DNA from: Anaerolineae bacterium
GTDB lineage: Bacteria > Chloroflexota > Anaerolineae > Anaerolineales > Villigracilaceae
DNA length: 32,211 nucleotides
Direction: 5' to 3'
NCBI GenBank assembly: GCA_017303735.1
Contig: JAFLCF010000028.1
Coordinates: forward strand, 1 to 32,211
Part shown: positions 16,629-24,566 of the stretch, one piece after another
How the letters are laid out: the number at the start of each line of letters is the position of its first letter
Numbering within the stretch: the stretch's first letter is position 1
The notes under the pieces: model-generated
What the model was told of the DNA's origin: nothing
The model's input: the letters and a program-made list of their open reading frames with translations, nothing else
The model's database searches: none
Made by a program: the position numbers and the translations under genes

Positions 16629-17666
16629 ATGCCGAACCTCACCGAACGACAGAAAACCCTCCTGATGTTAATCATCCGTGATTACATCGATACTGCCCAG
16701 CCGATTGGCTCGAAGCGGTTGGCGGAGCATTACCACATCAACCTGTCGTCGGCGACCATTCGTAATGAGATGGCGGCGTTGACCGAAATGGGCTACCTGC
16801 GTCAACCGCATACCTCAGCCGGACGCGTGCCTACCGAAGAAGGCTACCGCTACTTCGTCAGCGAGATGATGCACAGCGCCGAACTGCCCGAAACCGTTCA
16901 GCACACCATCTCGCACCAGTTCTATCAATCACGCCCAGAACTCGACCAATGGATGACCCTCGCGGCGTCCATCCTCGCGAGTCAGTCACAAGGCGTTTCA
17001 GTTGTCGCCGCGCCGCATGTGGAAACATCGAAATTCAAGCATGTGGAACTGATCTCCACTCAGGGCAGGCAAGTCCTCATGGTCTTGGTGATGCTCGGTG
17101 GGGAAGTGTCACAGCAGATTCTGACTCTGGCGGAACCTGTCGCTCAAGAACGACTCAGCGGAACAGCAACGCGTCTTAATGGACTTTTAGCTGGTCAGAC
17201 CGCCCAAGCCATTTCCACGCTGACAGTTCGCCCCGACCCGCTCGATCAGGATATCCTCCTGCTCATATTGCAAGACATGCGCCGCCTGACCGACAAATCG
17301 TCCGGTGAAATTTATACTGACGGCTTGACCAACATTTTGGGTGAACCCGAATTCTCCGAGGTGGATGGTCCGCGGCGGGCGTTGAAAATTTTTGAAGAAC
17401 CTGCCACCCTGCAAGACTTGCTGACGAAGACGACCAGCAATAGCAATGTTGGTGCGTTACAGGTGCTCATCGGCGGCGAAGGCGAATACGATGATCTGCG
17501 TCAGTGCAGTCTGGTTATCGCCCGCTACGGAGTCCCCGGTATGGCGACCGGTGCGTTGGGTGTGCTGGGTCCCATGCGCATGGCATACTCGCGGACAATT
17601 CCCACCGTGAGATTCGTGGCTGGGTTGTTGAGTGATTTGGTGAACGATAACATCTCAGGCGAATAA
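16629..17666 (+). CDS. hrcA: Heat-inducible transcription repressor HrcA
   Basis: HrcA is the dimeric repressor that binds CIRCE and depends on GroEL for activity. The protein is 345 residues from ATG 16629. It has an N-terminal winged-helix DNA-binding domain (about 1-75, with SSATIRNEMAALTEMGYL and the HTSAGRVPTEEGYRYFV signature) followed by the GAF-like and dimerisation region. A TTG at 16623 is an alternative in-frame start; it lies about 10 nt after GGAG inside the CIRCE right arm, while ATG 16629 has no proper ribosome site. It is the first gene of the hrcA-grpE-dnaK-dnaJ cluster and is autoregulated. Confidence 0.96.
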   Translation: MPNLTERQKTLLMLIIRDYIDTAQPIGSKRLAEHYHINLSSATIRNEMAALTEMGYLRQPHTSAGRVPTEEGYRYFVSEMMHSAELPETVQHTISHQFYQSRPELDQWMTLAASILASQSQGVSVVAAPHVETSKFKHVELISTQGRQVLMVLVMLGGEVSQQILTLAEPVAQERLSGTATRLNGLLAGQTAQAISTLTVRPDPLDQDILLLILQDMRRLTDKSSGEIYTDGLTNILGEPEFSEVDGPRRALKIFEEPATLQDLLTKTTSNSNVGALQVLIGGEGEYDDLRQCSLVIARYGVPGMATGALGVLGPMRMAYSRTIPTVRFVAGLLSDLVNDNISGE

Positions 17667-17674
17667 ATTCTATG

Positions 17675-17765
17675 TCACCCCTGCGGGGTTCGGGATTTGA
17701 TTACGTTTGAGGCTATAAAAATTCCACCCCATCGGGGTTGTTGTAGGGCAGGTCTTCAACCTGCC
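17675..17765. repeat. Three GC-rich short palindromes in the hrcA-grpE gap
   Basis: ACCCCTGCGGGGT (17677-17689), ACCCCATCGGGGT (about 17726-17738) and a GGCAGGT/ACCTGCC hairpin (17747-17765). The first two are variants of one motif. The third resembles the GTAGGG-type palindrome at 28729. They may act as mRNA-processing or attenuation hairpins within the operon. Confidence 0.65.
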
Positions 17766-17810
17766 ATAAACGAGGAATACGATACAACGAATTTGGAAAC
17801 ATAAATTGCA

Positions 17811-17878
17811 TTTCAATCCCGAAGGGATGAAATGATTATAGAAAATAAAGTAGAGAAAAATAAATCCCGAAGGGATGA
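17811..17878. repeat. Two-copy direct repeat with palindromic core
   Basis: The 16-mer AATCCCGAAGGGATGA occurs at 17815-17830 and again at 17863-17878, a 48-nt period. Its core ATCCCGAAGGGAT is itself a hairpin. Sequence between the copies is A-rich. It ends about 30 nt before grpE. Confidence 0.8.
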
Positions 17879-17907
17879 CATAAAATCGTCAAACGGAAGT
17901 GATATTT

Positions 17908-18459
17908 ATGGCAGAAGAAGTGAACAAGAACGAAGAGATCGAAGAGACTCAAGCCGCAGCGGAATCAAAGGCTGAGACGACCGAGCAGGCTCCCGTCGAC
18001 GCGGAGCGTGAGGCGTTGATCCAGCAGTTGAAAGAGGCTGAGGCAAAAATCGTCGAATATAAGGATGGGTGGGCGAGGTCTCAGGCGGAGTTCCAGAATT
18101 TCCGCAAGCGCGTGGAGCGTGATAATGAGTCATTCAAGGCTTCAACCAAAGGCGACATCATCAAGAAGGTGCTGCCCGTGCTCGATGACCTGGAACGCGC
18201 TTTGCAAAACCGCCCTGCCGACGATGCCTGGGCAAACGGCATTGAGTTGGTGGCACGCAAGTTCCAAAATATTTTGGACATGGAGAACGTGAAGAAGATC
18301 GAAGCGAAGGGCGCGGCGTTCGACCCCAACTTCCATGAAGCCATCTCGCATGAACCGTCTAATGAAGTGGAAAGCGGACATGTGATCGATGTGGTGCAGA
18401 ACGGTTATGTGATCGGTGAACGTGTGATCCGCCCGGCGTTGGTGAGAGTTGCCCAGTGA
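17908..18459 (+). CDS. grpE: Nucleotide exchange factor GrpE
   Basis: GrpE releases ADP from DnaK. The 183-residue protein has an acidic, Glu-rich N-terminus, a long coiled coil (about 35-95) and the C-terminal beta domain. The family signature is FDPNFHEAISHE through GYVIGERVIRPALVRVA. The ATG at 17908 is preferred over the in-frame GTG at 17899 because a GGAAG ribosome site then lies at good distance. It is separated from hrcA by a 241-nt repeat-rich gap, so transcript processing or an extra promoter there is possible. Confidence 0.96.
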   Translation: MAEEVNKNEEIEETQAAAESKAETTEQAPVDAEREALIQQLKEAEAKIVEYKDGWARSQAEFQNFRKRVERDNESFKASTKGDIIKKVLPVLDDLERALQNRPADDAWANGIELVARKFQNILDMENVKKIEAKGAAFDPNFHEAISHEPSNEVESGHVIDVVQNGYVIGERVIRPALVRVAQ

Positions 18460-18575
18460 TTTCGTGTTCACGTGTCAAGTGTTCCAGTATCGTAAGTGAT
18501 GCTGTGAATCGTGACACCGAAACACCGGAGAACTGGAACACGGACAAAGAAATACAGAGACACTGGAGAACTTAA
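18456..18575. repeat. Degenerate heptamer-like island between grpE and dnaK
   Basis: GT-led units recur every 7-9 nt (18456, 18464, 18472, 18479, 18487, 18496, 18504, 18511). The first overlaps the grpE stop codon. A second half of ACAC/CGGA-type units runs toward dnaK. GTGTTCCAGT (18479-18488) is exactly complementary to ACTGGAACAC (18532-18541), so the gap can fold back on itself. Confidence 0.6.
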
Positions 18576-18577
18576 TT

Positions 18578-20458
18578 ATGGCGAAAATCATTGGAATTGA
18601 CTTAGGCACAACAAACTCAGTCGCGGCGGTGATGCAAGGCGGTGAACCGATCGTGATCCCATCGGCGGAAGGGGAGCGCTTGGTTCCTTCTGTGGTGGCG
18701 ATGAACAAGAACAACGAGCGTTTGGTAGGACGTGTGGCGCGCAATCAGGCGATCACCAACCCGACCAATACGATCTTTTCAGTGAAGCGTTTTATGGGGC
18801 GCAAGGCTGGCGACGCCGAAGTTGAACGCACCAAGAAGCGCGTGCCCTATGCTGTGAATGAAGCAGCAAATGGAGATGTGCGTGTGGAACTGGGCGGCAA
18901 GGATTATTCCGCTCCTGAAATTTCGGCGATGATCCTTGCAAAGATCAAGGCAGATGCTGAGGCGTATTTAGGCGAGACGATCACCCAGGCGGTGATCACT
19001 GTACCTGCTTACTTCAACGATGCCCAGCGTAATGCCACCAAAGATGCGGGCAAGATCGCAGGTTTGGAAGTGCTGCGTATCATCAACGAACCGACGGCTT
19101 CTTCACTGGCGTATGGCTTGGACAAGAAGAAGAACGAAGTCATCATTGTGTATGACCTCGGCGGCGGTACGTTCGATGTGTCCATTTTGGATGTGGGTGA
19201 TGGTGTGTTCCAAGTCCGCGCTACGAGCGGCGATACTTTCCTAGGTGGCGATGACTTTGACCTGCGCATTATGGATTACCTCATTGCCGAGTTCAAAAAG
19301 GACAATGGCATTGACCTGCACAATGACCGTCAGGCGCTTCAACGTTTGAAGGAAGCCGCCGAAAAGGCGAAGATCGAACTCTCGACTGTGATGCAGACCG
19401 AGATCAACCTGCCGTATCTCACCGCGGATGCGAGTGGTCCCAAGCACTTGGTGATGACCATTACCCGCGCCAAGCTTGAACAGTTGGTGGCTGACCTCGT
19501 TGACCGCACGATTGCACCGGTCAAGCAGGCGCTTGCGGATGCTGGTTTGAACGCGGGCGACATCAACGAAGTGGTGCTCGTCGGCGGTATGACCCGTATG
19601 CCCGCCATTCAAGACCGCGTACGCGCGTTCTTTGGCAAAGACCCTCACAAGGGCGTGAACCCCGATGAAGTCGTGGCGATCGGTGCAGCGATCCAAGGCG
19701 GCGTGCTCGGTGGGGAAGTGAAGGATATTCTTCTGCTCGATGTGACTCCGTTGACTCTCGCCATTGAAACCCTCGGCGGCGTGGCTACGGCTCAGATCGA
19801 ACGCAACACTACCATCCCGACCCGCCGGTCACAGGTCTTCTCCACTGCGGCAGATAGCCAGACTCAAGTTGAGATCCATGTCTTGCAGGGCGAACGCCCA
19901 ATGGCGAACGATAACAAGTCGCTGGGCAAGTTCATTCTCGATGGCATTCCACCCGCTCCGCGCGGCGTTCCACAGATCGAAGTGACCTTCGATGTGGATG
20001 CGAATGGTATTCTCAAAGTCAGCGCACAGGATAAGGCGACGGGCAAGAGTCAGCACATTACGATCACGGCTTCTTCTGGTTTGAACGAAGCCGAAATTGA
20101 AAAGATGCGCAAGGATGCCGAGGCTCATGCCGAGGAAGATCGCAAGCGCAAAGATTTGATCGAAGCGCGTAACAATGCCGATAACACCGTCTATGCGGGT
20201 GAGAAGGCGTTGCGCGACTTGGGCGATAAGGTTCCGGCGGAGATCAAGGCTGAGGTCGAGGCGAAGAGTGCCGAGGTCAAGGAAGCGGCGAAAAGCGAAG
20301 ATGTAGAGAAGATCAAAGCCGCAGTCGAAGCCTTGGGGCAGACCATCCAAAAGATCGGTGCCAGCGTCTATGAGCAGGGTCAGCCGTCGGCGGGGGGCGA
20401 AGCGGGTCCTTCATCCGATGCTGGACCTGATGTGGTGGATGGGGAAGTGAAGGAATAA
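18578..20458 (+). CDS. dnaK: Chaperone protein DnaK (Hsp70)
   Basis: A 626-residue cytosolic Hsp70 that binds unfolded segments in an ATP-driven cycle with DnaJ and GrpE. The three Hsp70 signatures are present: [10 protein letters not shown] at the N-terminus, [12 protein letters not shown] in the middle and [11 protein letters not shown] in the second lobe. The substrate-binding domain (about 375-500) and helical lid follow. The C-terminus is acidic and ends DGEVKE. A GGAG ribosome site lies 9 nt before the ATG. The gene is flanked on both sides by repeat islands. Confidence 0.99.
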   Translation: MAKIIGIDLGTTNSVAAVMQGGEPIVIPSAEGERLVPSVVAMNKNNERLVGRVARNQAITNPTNTIFSVKRFMGRKAGDAEVERTKKRVPYAVNEAANGDVRVELGGKDYSAPEISAMILAKIKADAEAYLGETITQAVITVPAYFNDAQRNATKDAGKIAGLEVLRIINEPTASSLAYGLDKKKNEVIIVYDLGGGTFDVSILDVGDGVFQVRATSGDTFLGGDDFDLRIMDYLIAEFKKDNGIDLHNDRQALQRLKEAAEKAKIELSTVMQTEINLPYLTADASGPKHLVMTITRAKLEQLVADLVDRTIAPVKQALADAGLNAGDINEVVLVGGMTRMPAIQDRVRAFFGKDPHKGVNPDEVVAIGAAIQGGVLGGEVKDILLLDVTPLTLAIETLGGVATAQIERNTTIPTRRSQVFSTAADSQTQVEIHVLQGERPMANDNKSLGKFILDGIPPAPRGVPQIEVTFDVDANGILKVSAQDKATGKSQHITITASSGLNEAEIEKMRKDAEAHAEEDRKRKDLIEARNNADNTVYAGEKALRDLGDKVPAEIKAEVEAKSAEVKEAAKSEDVEKIKAAVEALGQTIQKIGASVYEQGQPSAGGEAGPSSDAGPDVVDGEVKE

Positions 20459-20459
20459 G

Positions 20460-20515
20460 AACGTCAAAAGTCAAAGGTCGAACGTCGAAGACCTTTGACT
20501 TTTGACCTTTGACTT
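20460..20515. repeat. Heptamer repeat island 3 between dnaK and dnaJ
   Basis: Exactly eight 7-bp units fill 20460-20515 and end at the base before the dnaJ ATG. The first four are of the AAnGTCn type and the last three are the inverse TTGACnT type. As a result 20466-20479 is perfectly complementary to 20490-20503 (14 bp). The island leaves no room for a Shine-Dalgarno before dnaJ. Confidence 0.85.
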
Positions 20516-21637
20516 ATGAGCAGCGATTATTACGATATTCTGGGCGTGGGCAAGGGCGCGAGCGATGACGAGATCAAAGCCGCGTTCCGTAAACTTGCGC
20601 GTCAGTATCATCCTGATGTAAATAAAGAACCTCACGCCGAGGAGAAGTTCAAAGAGATCAACGAGGCGTATGGTGTGCTTTCGGATTCTGAGAAGCGCGC
20701 GCGCTATGATCGCTTTGGCAAGGCAGGTGTCAGCGGTGCAGGCGGGCAGGGCTATCAGGATTTCTCTGGCTTCGGCGATATCTTTGAGGATCTGTTCAAT
20801 GGATTTGGATTCTCAACCGGTGGCGGACGTTCGCGCCGTTCTCCGCGCCGTGGGCGGGATCTACAAATGCAGGTTTCGCTTACCTTTGAGGAGGCGGTCT
20901 TCGGTGTTGAGAAAGAGATCGAGTTTTCACGAGATGAGACTTGCTCACGTTGTAGCGGCAAGGGTGCCGAGCCGGGGACAACTCCGTTAAGATGTTCAAC
21001 CTGTAATGGACAGGGCGAGGTACGTCAGGTGCGTCAGACCTTTTTAGGCCAGATGGTGCAGACGGCTCCATGCCCAACTTGTAACGGTCGCGGTGAGACG
21101 ATTGCTTCTCCGTGTACCACTTGTCGCGGCAGCGGCTTGGAACGTAAGAAGGTCAAGAAGAAGGTGCAAATTCCCGCAGGCGTGGACGTGGGCACACAGA
21201 TCCGTTTGAATGGGGAAGGCGCGCCGGGCGAGAATGGCGGTCCGCAAGGCAGTTTGTTCCTCGTGTTGGATGTGAAGCCGCATCAGTTCTTCAAACGCCG
21301 CGATCAGGACGTGATCTTAAATCTTGATATCAACATCGCTCAAGCGGTTTTGGGCGCGGAAGTGACTGTGCCAACCTTGGATGGCGAAGATAAATTGAAA
21401 ATCCCTTCTGGAACACAGCCGGGCAAGATTTTCCATTTACGCGGCAAGGGCGTGCCGCATGTCCGCAGTAAGAATCAGCGCGGCGACCAGATCGTGATCG
21501 TGAATGTGGCGGTCCCAACCAAGTTGTCGAAGGAACAAAAAGAACTCTTTGAGAAATTGGCGGAGAGTTTGGGAACGACGGTCAAGCCGCAGGAAAAGGG
21601 CTTTCTGGATTGGTTGAATGATGCGTTCGGGGGATAG
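20516..21637 (+). CDS. dnaJ: Chaperone protein DnaJ (Hsp40, type I)
   Basis: A 373-residue co-chaperone that stimulates the DnaK ATPase and delivers substrates. The J domain (1-70) has the HPD motif in YHPDVNKE. A Gly/Phe-rich region follows, then the zinc-binding domain with four CxxCxGxG repeats ([32 protein letters not shown]) and the C-terminal substrate-binding domains. All parts of a full DnaJ are present. The start at 20516 matches the conserved [10 protein letters not shown]-terminus. There is no ribosome site because a heptamer island abuts the ATG. A terminator follows. Confidence 0.98.
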   Translation: MSSDYYDILGVGKGASDDEIKAAFRKLARQYHPDVNKEPHAEEKFKEINEAYGVLSDSEKRARYDRFGKAGVSGAGGQGYQDFSGFGDIFEDLFNGFGFSTGGGRSRRSPRRGRDLQMQVSLTFEEAVFGVEKEIEFSRDETCSRCSGKGAEPGTTPLRCSTCNGQGEVRQVRQTFLGQMVQTAPCPTCNGRGETIASPCTTCRGSGLERKKVKKKVQIPAGVDVGTQIRLNGEGAPGENGGPQGSLFLVLDVKPHQFFKRRDQDVILNLDINIAQAVLGAEVTVPTLDGEDKLKIPSGTQPGKIFHLRGKGVPHVRSKNQRGDQIVIVNVAVPTKLSKEQKELFEKLAESLGTTVKPQEKGFLDWLNDAFGG

Positions 21638-21671
21638 TGGAAAGTGGTGAGTGGAAAGTGACAAGTAATGA
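21637..21671 (+). repeat. Heptamer repeat island 4 after dnaJ
   Basis: Five 7-bp units, including two exact copies of GTGGAAA (21637 and 21651). The island starts at the G of the dnaJ TAG stop codon and runs to the terminator, the same arrangement as behind the cyclase gene. Confidence 0.8.
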
Positions 21672-21673
21672 GA

Positions 21674-21707
21674 AGCGAGTGGATGAGAGTCCGCTCGCTT
21701 TTGTTTT
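21674..21707 (+). terminator. Rho-independent terminator after dnaJ
   Basis: A 10-bp stem with one G-T wobble (21674-21683 with 21690-21699), a TGAGAG loop and a T-rich tail. It closes the heat-shock cluster. Confidence 0.85.
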
Positions 21708-21748
21708 GACGGCAGATGAGGATGGGCGGCCTGCCGTCCGCCGTCGTT

Positions 21749-21754
21749 TATAAT
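21749..21754 (+). promoter_or_regulatory. -10 box directly upstream of the Nudix gene
   Basis: A perfect TATAAT lies 9 nt before ATG 21764. No -35 is recognised. The spacing implies a leaderless or nearly leaderless mRNA and decides the start codon. Confidence 0.55.
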
Positions 21755-21763
21755 GACTCGCCT

Positions 21764-22228
21764 ATGCTTAAACCTCTATTCCGCCTCTGGCGCTTGCTCC
21801 CGATGTGGGTACATGTCGTTGTGACTCGACTTGTCCAGCCGAAATTCAATGCAGGTGTTTCTTCGTTGATCTTCGACGAGAAAGGAAGGGTGTTGCTTTT
21901 TAAACACACCTACCGAAAGTATGAGTGGGGGATTCCCGGCGGGGCGCTCGAATATAAGGAGCAACCTACTGAAGCAGTTGTTCGTGAATTTCAAGAGGAA
22001 ACTGGGATGCAGATTGAAGTGGTTCGGCTTTTGAGAGTGGCGAGTGCGAGGGAATTTCCACATCTCGGAATCACGTATCTGTGTAAAATAACGGGCGGCG
22101 AATTCAAACCGTCTCATGAGATTTCGGAGATGAAATACTTCGATGTGAATGACTTGCCCATCATGTTGTTCGCGGAAAAAGATTTGATCCGTTGGGCAGC
22201 GAAAGAAATTTATAACGCCGTTGGTTGA
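21764..22228 (+). CDS. Nudix hydrolase
   Basis: A 154-residue Nudix-fold pyrophosphohydrolase that cleaves a nucleoside diphosphate linked to another moiety. The complete Nudix box is visible: GALEYKE, seven residues, then REFQEETGM, which holds the Mg-binding glutamates. The substrate is unknown. The start at 21764 (MLKPLF) is chosen over an in-frame ATG at 21716 because a TATAAT box sits between them. The stop codon and last residues lie inside a repeat element, so the C-terminus may have been set by repeat insertion. Confidence 0.9.
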   Translation: MLKPLFRLWRLLPMWVHVVVTRLVQPKFNAGVSSLIFDEKGRVLLFKHTYRKYEWGIPGGALEYKEQPTEAVVREFQEETGMQIEVVRLLRVASAREFPHLGITYLCKITGGEFKPSHEISEMKYFDVNDLPIMLFAEKDLIRWAAKEIYNAVG

Positions 22229-22262
22229 GTAGGCGGTGTTCGTCCGCAGTATCGAAACCAAC
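22220..22262. repeat. REP-like element, left copy
   Basis: A 43-bp element with inverted ends GTTGGTT and AACCAAC and a GCGG/CCGC inner stem. Its GGTTGAGTAGGC...GTATCGAAACC layout matches the right copy in reverse orientation. It includes the Nudix stop codon. Confidence 0.7.
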
Positions 22263-22286
22263 AGATGGTGAGTGTTTTTGAAAACA

Positions 22287-22333
22287 GGTGGTTTCGATAC
22301 GCCCTGCAAAGAGCGCAGGGCTCCTTAACCACC
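22287..22333. repeat. REP-like element, right (inverted) copy
   Basis: A 47-bp element with inverted ends GGTGGTT and AACCACC and an inner GCCCTGC/GCAGGGC hairpin (22301-22307 with 22315-22321). It is the reverse-oriented partner of 22220-22262, making a REPIN-like pair 24 nt apart. Confidence 0.7.
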
Positions 22334-22353
22334 GAGTTTTCTCAAAAGGAACT

Positions 22354-22737
22354 ATGACAAACATTCTTCTCGTCGGCGCGGGCGGATTTATCGGCTCGGT
22401 CTTGCGTTATTTAGTCAGCGGATATGTGCAGCAATCTGCCAATCGAATGGACTTTCCCTTCGGTACATTGGCGGTCAATGTTATTGGCTGCTTTATCATT
22501 GGTCTGCTGGCGCAGTTTGGTGATAAATATGGCACCTTCTCAAATGAGTCACGTGCCTTTCTGGTGATCGGCGTCTTGGGCGGCTTCACCACCTTTTCAT
22601 CCTTTGGCAATGACACGGTCAACTTGATACGACAAGACTTTGTCATGAATGCCGTCGCAAATGTTGGTGCAAATGTAATAATCGGACTACTCGCGGTTTG
22701 GCTGGGTCGAACCGTTGGACATTTAATTTGGAGATAA
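22354..22737 (+). CDS. crcB: Fluoride ion channel FluC/CrcB
   Basis: A 127-residue membrane protein of the Fluc family, which forms dual-topology dimers that export fluoride. Four hydrophobic helices are visible. Family motifs are GGFIGSVLRY, GTLAVNVIGCF and the signature GVLGGFTTFSSFGND, which contains the pore phenylalanines. The start at ATG 22354 is chosen because AAAGGA lies upstream; an earlier GTG (22288) would translate a repeat element. It is followed after 2 nt by prmA, so the two are coupled. No fluoride riboswitch was found in the leader. Confidence 0.93.
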   Translation: MTNILLVGAGGFIGSVLRYLVSGYVQQSANRMDFPFGTLAVNVIGCFIIGLLAQFGDKYGTFSNESRAFLVIGVLGGFTTFSSFGNDTVNLIRQDFVMNAVANVGANVIIGLLAVWLGRTVGHLIWR

Positions 22738-22739
22738 AC

Positions 22740-23681
22740 ATGAACTGGCTTGAAGTTTCTTTGACCGTCAACGGCGAGCTCGCCGAATCTGTTGCCGATG
22801 TGCTGGCGCGTTTTGCGCCCAACGGCGTGATGACCGAACAGGGTGTGCGTTTTGTGAACGATGAAGACGAAGGGACTGCAACCGGTCCCATCACCGTCCG
22901 CGCCTATTTGGAGGTGAACGATCAACTCGAAGAGACGCGACAGAAACTCGAAGAGTCGCTTTTCTACTTGGGGATGATCACGCCGGTACCGAATCCCACT
23001 TACAAACAGATCGCGGATCAAAACTGGATGGAAGCCTGGAAACAACACTACAAGCCGATTCTCATCGGTGAGGGACTCCTCATCCTGCCTGCATGGTTAG
23101 ACAACCCAGATCCCAAACGAATCCCAATCAAGATCGATCCCGGCATGGCGTTCGGCACGGGCACACATCCCACCACACAGTTGTGTCTCGAACTCATGGA
23201 GCGACATTTCGATAATCGATACTCGAACATCGAAACCCAATCATCGAATATCGATTATCGAGTTATCGATGTTGGCTGCGGCTCTGGCATTCTCTCTATC
23301 GCCGCGCTCAAACTTGGCGCAAAGACCGTCCTCGGCGTGGACATTGACATTGAGTCTGTCAGAAACTCGCGCGAGAACGCGGGTGTCAATGAGGTGGGGG
23401 AGGAACTTTTGCTCGGGCAGGGTTCGGTGACCGAGGTGCTGGCGGGGCAGTTCGCGTTCAAGTCCGCGCCGCTGGTGGTGGCGAATATCCTCGCGCCGGT
23501 GCTCATCCGTCTCTTTGATGCAGGGCTGGCAGACTTGATTGAGTCCAATGGAGAGATCATCTTAAGTGGGATTTTGGATCACCAGGCAGAAAGTGTCATA
23601 GAGGCTGGTCAAGCCAAGGGGTTGAAAAGAGGCGAAGTTCGTCAAATGAAAGATTGGGTGGCGTTGTCGATGAGGAAGTAG
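22740..23681 (+). CDS. prmA: Ribosomal protein L11 methyltransferase PrmA
   Basis: PrmA uses SAM to methylate ribosomal protein L11. The 313-residue protein has the N-terminal L11-recognition domain, the QNWMEAWKQHYKP linker and the AFGTGTHPTTQLCLELM motif. A Rossmann methyltransferase domain follows with VIDVGCGSGILSIAALKLGA and the catalytic-region motif VVANILAPVLI. GGAGA precedes ATG 22740. The protein carries an unusual insert of about 10 or more residues (around 157-177, RYSNIETQSSNIDY), encoded by a heptamer repeat island, just before the SAM-binding motif. The frame is kept, so the enzyme is probably active. Confidence 0.95.
   Translation: MNWLEVSLTVNGELAESVADVLARFAPNGVMTEQGVRFVNDEDEGTATGPITVRAYLEVNDQLEETRQKLEESLFYLGMITPVPNPTYKQIADQNWMEAWKQHYKPILIGEGLLILPAWLDNPDPKRIPIKIDPGMAFGTGTHPTTQLCLELMERHFDNRYSNIETQSSNIDYRVIDVGCGSGILSIAALKLGAKTVLGVDIDIESVRNSRENAGVNEVGEELLLGQGSVTEVLAGQFAFKSAPLVVANILAPVLIRLFDAGLADLIESNGEIILSGILDHQAESVIEAGQAKGLKRGEVRQMKDWVALSMRK
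23209..23271. repeat. Heptamer repeat island 5, inside prmA
   Basis: Nine 7-bp units (63 bp, 21 codons) dominated by TCGAnnn. 23209-23221 is perfectly complementary to 23249-23261 (13 bp). The 18-mer at 23216-23233 is identical to 28332-28349 in the dnaX-ebfC gap. Confidence 0.85.
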
Positions 23682-23770
23682 GAAAAATAACCCAACCTAT
23701 GTCCGATGGTTGTGTTGTTTCACCCGCCCTCAATAAAATGTGAGCTACTTTATAACCAAAGGAGAGTTCG

Positions 23771-24475
23771 ATGGAGAAGACCATCAGAGTTTATTTTGCA
23801 ATATCCATGCTTGGCATTGCCGCGCTTGCCTGTCAGACAGTAACAGGCGGGGCACCGGTTGACGAAAACCCGCCTTTCATCTATTTCACGGCTCCTGCAA
23901 ACGAAGATGAAGCGGACATCATCCTGAGCGACGACTTTTCGTCCAAGCAGTGGGGTACTGGTACCGATACGGACAGTGCAGTTGAATATATCAATGGGGC
24001 TTTAAATTTCATAGTGTTTACTGAAAACTTTTTTGCATGGAGTACACCCAATAACGCGGTGTATGAGAATATCCACATGGAAACAACAGTGATCAATAAC
24101 GGCACAGACTCCACAACTGCATTCGGGTTCATTTGTAACATGTCGTCAGGGAGCGATTTTCACTATCTTGCCATGACTCCTAGTGGGCGATATGCGATTG
24201 CCGTGGCGAAGGAGGGCGAACAGGATGTTTTCCTCACGAACAATGACCAATGGGCAGACTCAGACTTGATTGCCTTGAATGCATCTTCCTATCGTATCAG
24301 CGCAGATTGTGGTAACGGCAGGCTCACTTTGTACGTGGATGGGCAGGAGATCGCTTCAGCGAACGATACTACTCATGTACAGGGGCAGGTGGCGGTTTTT
24401 GCGTGGAGCGGAGAAACGCCTGGTATGGTCACCAATGTTTCCTTTGATGATTTTGTAATGAAGAAACTACCATAG
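23771..24475 (+). CDS. Putative surface lipoprotein with a kinase-ectodomain-like domain
   Basis: A 234-residue secreted protein. The N-terminal signal ends in a lipobox-like AALAC with the modified Cys at 21. The mature part (about 50-234) has no named family that I recognise. It aligns along its full length with the extracytoplasmic C-terminus of the receptor kinase three genes on. Shared blocks are ETTVINN, TAFG..CN, YAIA, TNN.QW, the ACGNG/DCGNG turn and a terminal SFDDF. The two conserved cysteines could form a disulfide, and the pattern suggests a beta-sandwich (LamG/ConA-like) fold; this is inference. AAAGGAGAG precedes the ATG. Confidence 0.8.
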   Translation: MEKTIRVYFAISMLGIAALACQTVTGGAPVDENPPFIYFTAPANEDEADIILSDDFSSKQWGTGTDTDSAVEYINGALNFIVFTENFFAWSTPNNAVYENIHMETTVINNGTDSTTAFGFICNMSSGSDFHYLAMTPSGRYAIAVAKEGEQDVFLTNNDQWADSDLIALNASSYRISADCGNGRLTLYVDGQEIASANDTTHVQGQVAVFAWSGETPGMVTNVSFDDFVMKKLP

Positions 24476-24493
24476 CATTCTTCGAGACGATTT

Positions 24494-24531
24494 ATATCCT
24501 GCATTCGAGAGGGTGCAGGATATTTTAATTT
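24494..24531 (+). terminator. Rho-independent terminator after the lipoprotein gene
   Basis: A perfect 10-bp stem (24494-24503 with 24514-24523), a 10-nt loop and TTTAATTT. It partly overlaps the next promoter. Confidence 0.8.
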
Positions 24532-24557
24532 CACCCGGATGGTTTCTGTGCTATGAT
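24530..24557 (+). promoter_or_regulatory. Promoter of the lamin-tail-domain gene
   Basis: TTCACC (24530-24535), a 16-nt spacer and extended -10 TGCTATGAT (-10 at 24552-24557). ATG 24567 follows 9 nt later with no ribosome site, giving a probable leaderless mRNA. The same TGTGCTATGATTC block lies upstream of dnaX. Confidence 0.5.
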
Positions 24558-24566
24558 TCGAACACG

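Noticed and set aside
20460..20515. CRISPR-like array
   Set aside because: Units are 7 bp with no spacers and no cas genes are present; the same applies to the other heptamer islands.
22239..22353. Fluoride riboswitch upstream of crcB
   Set aside because: The gap is taken up by two REP-like elements; the conserved fluoride aptamer core and pseudoknot could not be found.
22288..22353. Upstream GTG start for crcB
   Set aside because: It would translate the REP-like element as protein; ATG 22354 has a ribosome site and matches the family N-terminus.
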